Origin: Pseudomonadota bacterium
GTDB lineage: Bacteria > Pseudomonadota > Alphaproteobacteria > UBA8366 > JADFVY01
Assembly: GCA_030671915.1 (NCBI GenBank)
Contig: DAOVHN010000029.1
Coordinates: 1 to 11,110 of the forward strand
Reading direction: 5' to 3'
Length of the DNA: 11,110 nt
Below are positions 5,869-11,110 of the stretch, piece after piece. The notes under the pieces were generated by a model, which did no database searches, was not told the origin of the DNA, and saw only the letters and a list, made by a program, of their open reading frames with translations. Both the position numbers and the translations under genes were made by a program. The first letter of the stretch is position 1, and each line of letters starts with the position of its first letter.

Positions 5869-7233
5869 ATGACCGGTGTTTCCCCCGACAGGCTGAACGC
5901 GCTGCTCGAAAGCGAGACGGCACGATTCGTCGATACCCATCCGCGGTCGCGCGAACTCTATGAGCGTGCGCGGCAGTCGCTGGTGGGCGGTGTGCCCATG
6001 CAATGGATGGTGGAATGGGCCGGCGCCTTCCCGGTGTTCGCGAGAGAGGCCCGCGGCGTCCGCATCACCGACGTCGACGGCAACGAATATCTCGATTTCT
6101 GCCTCGGCGATACCGGCTCGATGTTCGGCCATTCGCCGGAACCGGTGGCGGCGGCCCTGGTCGAACAGGCGCGTCGCGGCTTCACCTATATGCTGCCGAC
6201 CGAGGATTCGATCCGGGTCGCCGAAATTCTCGCCGAGCGGTTCGGCTTGCCCCTCTGGCAGGTGGCGATGACCGCGACCGACGCCAACCGCTTCGTGCTG
6301 CGCCTGGCGCGCGAGCTTACCGGCCGGCCGAAAATCCTCGTCTTCGAGGGCTGCTACCATGGCACGGTGGACGAGACCATCGCCACCGTCCGTAACGGCG
6401 TGGTGATGTCGCGCGACGGCAATATCGGCCCGCAGGTCGATCCCGGGGAGACTACCAGGGTCGTCGAGTTCAACGATCTAGAGGCGCTGGAACGTGCGCT
6501 GGCCGAGGGCGACGTCGCTTGCGTGCTGGCCGAACCCGCGATGACCAACCATTCCGGTATCGTGCTGCCCGATCCCGGCTATCACCAGGGCCTGCGTGAG
6601 ATTACCCGGCGCCACGGCGTGCTGCTGATCATCGACGAGACCCACACGATTTCGTCCGGCCCCGGCGGCTATACCGCCGCGCACGGGCTGGAGCCCGACA
6701 TGCTGACCATGGGCAAGCCGCTGGCCGGCGGCGTTCCCGTGGCGGTCTACGGCATGTCGCGCGAAGTGGGAGAGAAGGTCCGCGAACGCACCGCTTTGCC
6801 CCATTGCGCCGTTGCCGGCATCGGCGGCACGCTGACCGCCAATGCGCTGGCGCTGCATGCGATGCGGGTCAATCTGGAAGAGGTCATGACCGCGGAAAAC
6901 TATGCCCGCATGATCCCACTGGCCGAGCGGCTGGCCGATGGCGTGCGTGGCGCGGTCGCGGATCAAGGCCTGCCCTGGTACGTGACCCAGATCGGCGCGC
7001 GAATCGAATACCGTTTCCAGCCCACCCCACCCCGCAACGGGACCGAGGCCCTGGACGGGGTGGACCACAAGCTCGACCGCCTGATCCATCTGTATTTCCT
7101 CAACCGCGGGATTCTGGTGACGCCGTTCCACAATATGCTATTGATCTCGCCGGAGACGACGGTGGCCGATGTCGATCGGCATACCGCCATCTTCACCGAA
7201 TGCGCCGGCGATCTGACCGGCCGCGCGGCCTGA
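5869..7233 (+). CDS. Class III PLP-dependent aminotransferase, glutamate-1-semialdehyde aminomutase-like
   Basis: This is a cytosolic PLP enzyme of fold type I, 454 residues, the usual length for class III aminotransferases. The N-terminal half carries GVRITDVDGNEYLDF (about 60-74) and FEGCYHGTVDE, with Y163 and H164 at the usual cofactor-stacking position. EPAMTNHSG starts at E222. IIDETHT places the aspartate that pairs with the PLP pyridine nitrogen at D256, and TMGKPLAGG gives the Schiff-base lysine at K283. The end (HLYFLNRGILVTPFHNMLLISPETTVADVDRH) matches the C-terminal domain of GSA-like enzymes. The usual SGTEA phosphate loop is replaced by TATDAN (135-140). Substrate is unknown; its place among polyamine-uptake genes suggests an imported amine or a breakdown product, with true GSA aminomutase unlikely. 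The start is uncertain: ATG 5869 or TTG 5857 (four residues longer), neither with a clear Shine-Dalgarno. The stop is 22 bases before the permease gene. Confidence 0.88.
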   Translation: MTGVSPDRLNALLESETARFVDTHPRSRELYERARQSLVGGVPMQWMVEWAGAFPVFAREARGVRITDVDGNEYLDFCLGDTGSMFGHSPEPVAAALVEQARRGFTYMLPTEDSIRVAEILAERFGLPLWQVAMTATDANRFVLRLARELTGRPKILVFEGCYHGTVDETIATVRNGVVMSRDGNIGPQVDPGETTRVVEFNDLEALERALAEGDVACVLAEPAMTNHSGIVLPDPGYHQGLREITRRHGVLLIIDETHTISSGPGGYTAAHGLEPDMLTMGKPLAGGVPVAVYGMSREVGEKVRERTALPHCAVAGIGGTLTANALALHAMRVNLEEVMTAENYARMIPLAERLADGVRGAVADQGLPWYVTQIGARIEYRFQPTPPRNGTEALDGVDHKLDRLIHLYFLNRGILVTPFHNMLLISPETTVADVDRHTAIFTECAGDLTGRAA

Positions 7234-7255
7234 CTGGGAGAACTGGCGAAAGACT

Positions 7256-8170
7256 ATGGAAGACTGGCGCAAAAATAAGCGGGTTTTCGCCGTCTTCATG
7301 GGGCCGGCCACCTTCTGGCTTTTGGTGTTCTTCACCATCCCGGTGATCGTGATCTGGGTCTACAGTTTCGGCGAGCGCGGTCCCCTGGGCCAGACCTATC
7401 TGGCCTTCAGTTTCGACAATTACCTGCGCGCCATCGAACCGATCCATCTGAAAATACTGTGGAAATCGATCTGGATCGGCGGGCTGAGCACTTTCCTGTG
7501 CCTGATCATCGGCTTCCCCGTCGCCCTGGGTATCGCCTTCGCGCCGGATCGCTGGAAGAACCCGCTATTGCTGGTCGTGGTGCTGCCCTTCTTCACCAAC
7601 ATGCTGATCCGCACTTTCGCCTGGATCGTTGTGCTGGGTGCGCGGGGTATCGTCAATACCGGGCTCGGCTGGATGCACGGCCAGCTTGACTGGCTCTTCA
7701 CTCTGGCCGGGCAGCCCGACCTGCTGGGCCGGTTCACGCCGCTGGGACTGCTGTACAACAATTACACGGTGATCGTCGGGCTGGTTTATGTGCATCTGCC
7801 TTTCCTGATCCTGCCGCTTTACGCCACGCTGGAAAAGCTTGACCGGTCCTATCTCGAGGCCAGCCTCGACCTCGGCGCCGGGCAATGGCGGACCTTCTTT
7901 TCGGTGCTGGCGCCGCTGGCCATGCCGGGCATCGTTACGGGCTGCATGCTGGTCTTCATCCTGTCGATGGGCAACTTCCTGATCCCCGACCGGCTGGGCG
8001 GCACCGACAGCCTGATGATCGGCAATCTGATCGCCCAGGAGTTCATCAAGGCGCGCGACTGGCCGTTCGGCGCCGCGTTGTCTTTCGTGGTGATGTACCC
8101 GGTATTCATATTCTTCGCGGCCAACGCGTTTAGGGCGCGTTACCTGGAACGGGCGAGGGCGGAAACATGA
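7256..8170 (+). CDS. Polyamine-type ABC importer permease, PotB/PotH-like
   Basis: This is the first of the two inner-membrane channel subunits. The 304 residues hold about six hydrophobic helices, near 11-36, 69-95, 102-127, 168-191, 216-243 and 271-292. The cytoplasmic EAA loop, which docks onto the ATPase, is EASLDLGAGQWRTFFSVLAP, beginning at E201 and continuing to MPGI at 223-226. GNFLIPDRLGG (239-249) closely follows the PotB/PotH pattern. ATG 7256 lies 22 bases after the aminotransferase stop, with GGAG at 7237-7240 somewhat far away. Its stop overlaps the start of the next permease in an ATGA at 8167-8170, so the two should be translationally coupled. Spermidine/putrescine-family specificity is inferred from the family and from the binding protein. 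Confidence 0.92.
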   Translation: MEDWRKNKRVFAVFMGPATFWLLVFFTIPVIVIWVYSFGERGPLGQTYLAFSFDNYLRAIEPIHLKILWKSIWIGGLSTFLCLIIGFPVALGIAFAPDRWKNPLLLVVVLPFFTNMLIRTFAWIVVLGARGIVNTGLGWMHGQLDWLFTLAGQPDLLGRFTPLGLLYNNYTVIVGLVYVHLPFLILPLYATLEKLDRSYLEASLDLGAGQWRTFFSVLAPLAMPGIVTGCMLVFILSMGNFLIPDRLGGTDSLMIGNLIAQEFIKARDWPFGAALSFVVMYPVFIFFAANAFRARYLERARAET

Positions 8171-9009
8171 CGGATGTGGTCGCCAGCCGCCGGCGCCGCC
8201 GGCGCGGCGTAAACCCGCTGGAATATCTCAAGCGGCCCTGGATGTGGCTGACCCTGTTGGCTTGCTTCCTGTTCCTCTATTTCCCGCTCGTCACCCTGGT
8301 CGCCTTCAGCTTCAATTCCTACAAGCGCGGCTTCATCTGGAAGGGCTTTTCGCTGAAATGGTACGAGAAGGCCCTGAACAATCAGAGCCTGCACGAGGCC
8401 TTCTTCAATTCGATGCATGTCGCGGCCGTGTCGACGGTGGTCTCCACCGCGCTGGGCGCCATGCTGGGGCTGGCGCTTTACCGCTACTGGTTCCCCTGGA
8501 AGGGGACCTACGAAGGCATTGCCCATCTGCCCATCGTCATTCCGGAAATCTGCATGGCGGTGGCGATGGTGACCTTCTTCTGGGCCATCGGCATCGAGCT
8601 TAGCCTTTCCACGGTCATCGTCAGCCATATCGCCTTCACCATTCCGTTCGTCGCCGTGGTGGTCCGCGCCCGCATGGCCGGCTTCGACAAGTCGCTGGAA
8701 GAGGCCAGCCGCGATCTCGGCGCCAGCGAGTGGCAGACCTTCTGGTACGTCACTTTCCCCTATATGATTCCGGGACTGGTCGCCGGCGCGCTGATGGCCT
8801 TCGTGCTGTCGCTGGACGATTTCGTCATCACCTTCTTCACTGCCGGCGTCGGCGACAATACCTTCCCGGTGAAGATCTATTCGATGCTGCGCTTCAGCGT
8901 AACGCCTGAGGTAAACGCGGCCTCCACCATACTCATCGCAATCACATTGTCGCTGACGCTGGTCGCCATGATCATGCAGTCGCGCTGGACCAAAGGCCAT
9001 AAAGAATGA
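8167..9009 (+). CDS. Polyamine-type ABC importer permease, PotC/PotI-like
   Basis: This is the second channel subunit, pairing with the product of the preceding gene. The 280-residue protein starts with a cytoplasmic tail carrying six consecutive arginines (8-13), followed by helices near 26-50, 79-105, 118-141, 146-168, 196-221 and 252-271. The EAA loop is EEASRDLGASEWQTFWYV, starting at E178, followed by FPYMIPG. SLDDFVITFF (215-224) is a hallmark of PotC/PotI proteins. AGGG at 8156-8159 lies 7 bases before the ATG, which is shared with the previous stop (ATGA). The 3' end overlaps the ATPase gene in the same way at 9006-9009. The arginine run probably only fixes the N-terminus inside the cell, by the positive-inside rule. 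Confidence 0.93.
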   Translation: MTDVVASRRRRRRGVNPLEYLKRPWMWLTLLACFLFLYFPLVTLVAFSFNSYKRGFIWKGFSLKWYEKALNNQSLHEAFFNSMHVAAVSTVVSTALGAMLGLALYRYWFPWKGTYEGIAHLPIVIPEICMAVAMVTFFWAIGIELSLSTVIVSHIAFTIPFVAVVVRARMAGFDKSLEEASRDLGASEWQTFWYVTFPYMIPGLVAGALMAFVLSLDDFVITFFTAGVGDNTFPVKIYSMLRFSVTPEVNAASTILIAITLSLTLVAMIMQSRWTKGHKE

Positions 9010-10094
9010 CCGACGCAAAACCGATCATCAGCATCCGCAACGTCACCAAGCGCTTCGGTTCGGTGGTCGCGGTCGATAACGTCAGCATCGATATCCGGCC
9101 CGGCGAATTTTTCGCGCTGCTGGGGCCGTCGGGCTGCGGCAAGACCACGCTGCTGCGTATGCTGGCCGGGTTCGAAACCACCAGCGAGGGCGAGATCGAG
9201 ATCGACGGCCAGCCGATGTTCGGGGTGTCGCCCAACAAGCGCCCGGTGAACATGGTGTTCCAGTCCTACGCCGTGTTCCCGCATATGACCGTGTTCGATA
9301 ACGTCGCCTACGGGCTGAAGGTCACCGGCGTGCCGAAAAACGAAATCACCGGCCAGGTCAACGAGGCGCTGTCGCTGGTTCACCTCGAGGACTACGGCAG
9401 GCGCAAGCCCGACCAGCTTTCCGGCGGCCAGCGGCAGCGCGTGGCGCTGGCCCGCGCGTTGGTCAAGAAACCGAAAGTGCTGCTGCTGGATGAACCGCTG
9501 AGCGCGCTGGACGCTAAACTGCGCGAGGCGATGCGGCTGGAGCTCGTGCGCCTGCAACATTCCGTCGGCATCACCTTCATCATCGTCACCCACGATCAGG
9601 ACGAGGCGCTGTCGATGGCCGACCGCGCCGCCGTCATGGATCGGGGCGTGGTCAGGCAGATCGCCCCGCCCGGCGAGCTATACGAGCATCCCAACGGCCG
9701 TTTTGTCGCCGATTTCATCGGCAAGGTGAATATGCTGGAGGCGAAGGTCGCGGGCCAGTCCGGTGGCGAGCTGGTCGTCGAGGTTAATGGCATGGGCCGC
9801 ATCGTGGTGCCTCATGACGGCGCGGCCGCCGGCGATATCGGCATCGCGGTGCGCCCGGAAAAGACCATCCTGTCGGCGGACAAACCGGGCGGGGATGTAG
9901 TCGCGCTCAAGGGCAAGGTCTGCGACGTCGCCTATTATGGCAACGAAAGCCATATCCTGCTGGACACAGACACCGGCGTGCAATTCACCAGCACGGTCCA
10001 GAACGACGCGCGCCGCGTCGAATCGTCCGTCGTCATCGGCGACAATCTGTGGATATCATGGGCCCCTGGCAACACGCTGGTGCTGGCCGAATAA
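9006..10094 (+). CDS. Polyamine-type ABC importer ATPase, PotA/PotG-like
   Basis: This is the cytoplasmic ATPase that drives the importer formed with the two preceding permeases. The 362 residues contain Walker A GPSGCGKTT (40-48), Q-loop Q86, signature LSGGQ (138-142), Walker B VLLLDE (158-163), a D-loop SALDA, and switch H196. A C-terminal extension from about residue 235 ends in a TOBE-type region (AVRPEKTILSA, then VCDVAYYGNESHILL), as in PotA, PotG and other CUT1/MOI-type importers; it may have a regulatory role. The N-terminus ISIRNVTKRFGSVVAVDNVS fits the family start. The ATG at 9006 overlaps the stop of the PotC-like gene (ATGA). AAAGG at 8992-8996 lies 9 bases upstream. It closes the overlapping transporter genes; the next gene begins 85 bases later. 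Confidence 0.93.
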   Translation: MTDAKPIISIRNVTKRFGSVVAVDNVSIDIRPGEFFALLGPSGCGKTTLLRMLAGFETTSEGEIEIDGQPMFGVSPNKRPVNMVFQSYAVFPHMTVFDNVAYGLKVTGVPKNEITGQVNEALSLVHLEDYGRRKPDQLSGGQRQRVALARALVKKPKVLLLDEPLSALDAKLREAMRLELVRLQHSVGITFIIVTHDQDEALSMADRAAVMDRGVVRQIAPPGELYEHPNGRFVADFIGKVNMLEAKVAGQSGGELVVEVNGMGRIVVPHDGAAAGDIGIAVRPEKTILSADKPGGDVVALKGKVCDVAYYGNESHILLDTDTGVQFTSTVQNDARRVESSVVIGDNLWISWAPGNTLVLAE

Positions 10095-10115
10095 CGGGCA
10101 GTCGCGGCTTGCCAC

Positions 10116-10145
10116 TTGTCAATGCGGCGGGCCTCCGATTAAAGT
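10116..10145 (+). promoter_or_regulatory. Candidate weak promoter before agmatine deiminase
   Basis: In the 85-base gap between the importer ATPase and the deiminase, TTGTCA (10116-10121, five of six matches to TTGACA) is followed after 18 bases by TAAAGT (10140-10145, four of six matches to TATAAT). This could give the deiminase its own start of transcription. Read-through from the importer operon is equally possible, since no terminator hairpin is visible in the gap. Confidence 0.25.
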
Positions 10146-10179
10146 CGAATGCTCCTTATCAACGATTCCGGGAATGCCC

Positions 10180-11110
10180 ATGACCACGCCCGCCGCCGAA
10201 GGTTTCTCCATGCCCGCCGAATGGCATCCGCACGAACGCTGCTGGATGGCCTGGCCTTGCCGCCAGGAATTGTGGGGCGACCGGCTGGACGATGCGCGTG
10301 ACGCCTATGCGACGGTCGCCCAGGCCATTGCCGAGTTCGAGCCCGTAACCATGGTCGCCAATCCTGGGGACGTGGCCGCGGCCTCCATGAATTGCGGGCG
10401 CGGCGTCGATGTACTGCCGATGGAACTGGACGATTCCTGGATGCGCGATATCGGCCCCACATTCCTTCTGGACGGCAAGGGTGGTATCGCCGGCAGCGAC
10501 TGGCATTTCAATGCCTGGGGTCACAAGTACGATTATTACAACAAGGACGCGCGTCTGGCCGAAGCCCTGCTCGACCATCTCGACATTCGCCGCTTCGACG
10601 CCCCCTTCGTGCTGGAAGGCGGGGCCATTCACCATGACGGCGAGGGCACGGTGCTGACCACCGAAACCGTGCTGCTGAATCCGAACCGCAATCCGGGCCT
10701 GGACAAGGCGGAGACCGAAAGGGCGCTGTGCGATTGGCTGGGCGCGGAAAAGGTAATCTGGCTGCCCGCCGGCTTCCATTACGACGAAACCGACGGCCAT
10801 GTGGATAATGTCGCCTGCTTCGCGCGGCCGGGCGTGGTGCTGGCGGCCTCCTGTCCGGACGAGGGCGACCCGAACTATGAAATCCTGCGGGCCAATGCGG
10901 AAACCCTGCGCGCCAGCACGGATGCCAGGGGCCGTGCGCTGGAGGTGGTCACCATCGACCAGCCGGCGCGCATGGAAGAGGATGGCGAGCGGCTCGCAAG
11001 TTCCTACATCAATTTTTATATCGCCAGTGGTGGCATCGTGATGCCCAGCTTCGAGGACCGGCGCGACGACGCCGCGCGTCGAACCATCGCCCAGGCCTTC
11101 CCGGATCACA
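10180..11110 (+). CDS. aguA: Agmatine deiminase (AguA family), 3'-truncated by the window
   Basis: This enzyme should hydrolyse agmatine to N-carbamoylputrescine and ammonia in the cytosol. About 310 of an expected 350-370 residues are visible before the edge. Family motifs appear in order: PAEWHPHERCWMAWP near the N-terminus, DDSWMRDIGPTF (84-95), LEGGAIHHDGEGT with E146, HYDETDGHVDN with H207 and D209, and SSYINFYIASGGIVMP. From memory of E. faecalis agmatine deiminase, D96, E157, H218 and D220 are active-site residues; D85, E146, H207 and D209 here keep the same spacing. The nucleophilic cysteine near the C-terminus lies beyond the window. GGGA at 10170-10173 sits 6 bases before ATG 10180, favouring it over the in-frame ATG at 10174. 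A peptidylarginine deiminase-like relative of other specificity is possible, but the polyamine importer upstream supports agmatine. Confidence 0.88.
   Translation, partial: MTTPAAEGFSMPAEWHPHERCWMAWPCRQELWGDRLDDARDAYATVAQAIAEFEPVTMVANPGDVAAASMNCGRGVDVLPMELDDSWMRDIGPTFLLDGKGGIAGSDWHFNAWGHKYDYYNKDARLAEALLDHLDIRRFDAPFVLEGGAIHHDGEGTVLTTETVLLNPNRNPGLDKAETERALCDWLGAEKVIWLPAGFHYDETDGHVDNVACFARPGVVLAASCPDEGDPNYEILRANAETLRASTDARGRALEVVTIDQPARMEEDGERLASSYINFYIASGGIVMPSFEDRRDDAARRTIAQAFPDH

Noticed and set aside
8140..9018. Minus-strand open frame of 292 codons over the PotC-like permease gene.
   Set aside because: Antisense shadow of a gene with clear EAA loop and SLDDF motifs; its own translation shows no domain.
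10095..10179. Looked for an intrinsic terminator after the importer ATPase gene.
   Set aside because: No stable hairpin followed by a T-run is present; only short GC-rich matches that do not pair well.
10159..11109. Minus-strand open frame of 316 codons over the agmatine deiminase gene.
   Set aside because: The plus strand carries the complete ordered motifs of agmatine deiminase, so this frame is a shadow.

Overview
The window looks like chromosomal DNA from a high-GC Gram-negative bacterium, most likely an alphaproteobacterium. This rests on base composition, G/C-rich third codon positions, a Tat-exported polyamine-type binding protein and the overall gene style. I cannot name the genus. 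Coding density is high, and I see no RNA gene, insertion sequence, CRISPR array, phage gene or integration scar.

Layout. (1) Positions 1-107, minus strand: the first 35 codons of a DUF72 (YecE-like) gene that runs off the left edge. (2) Positions 108-203: a short divergent intergenic region with two small palindromes sharing the half-site GTTGC. (3) Positions 204-4540, plus strand: a tightly packed three-gene export cassette. It encodes a MacB/LolD-type ATPase, a tandem FtsX-domain permease of 787 residues, and an HlyD/RND-type periplasmic adaptor. No outer-membrane channel gene is present. (4) Positions 4541-4699: an intergenic region with a TTGACA box. (5) Positions 4700-10094, plus strand: a PotD/PotF-type Tat-exported binding protein, a 12-bp hairpin, a class III PLP aminotransferase, two PotB/PotC-type (PotH/PotI-type) permeases and a PotA/PotG-type ATPase. 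The last three genes are joined by 4-base ATGA overlaps. (6) From 10180 to the right edge: the first ~310 residues of an agmatine deiminase (AguA family), cut before its catalytic cysteine.

How the genes may work together. The second block reads as an import-and-use cluster for a polyamine-like cation. The binding protein, two permeases and ATPase form a complete type I ABC importer, the agmatine deiminase would convert agmatine to N-carbamoylputrescine, and the aminotransferase could deaminate the imported amine or a product of it. Agmatine or putrescine as substrate is inferred from context and from conserved binding-pocket motifs. The first block is a separate tripartite-type efflux or lipid-export system of unknown substrate, and nothing in the sequence links it functionally to the second.

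I found no convincing new defence or mobile system. The most interesting points are the non-canonical cofactor-loop motif of the aminotransferase (TATDAN where relatives have SGTEA), its insertion inside the transporter operon behind a hairpin, and the paired GTTGC palindromes upstream of the efflux cassette.
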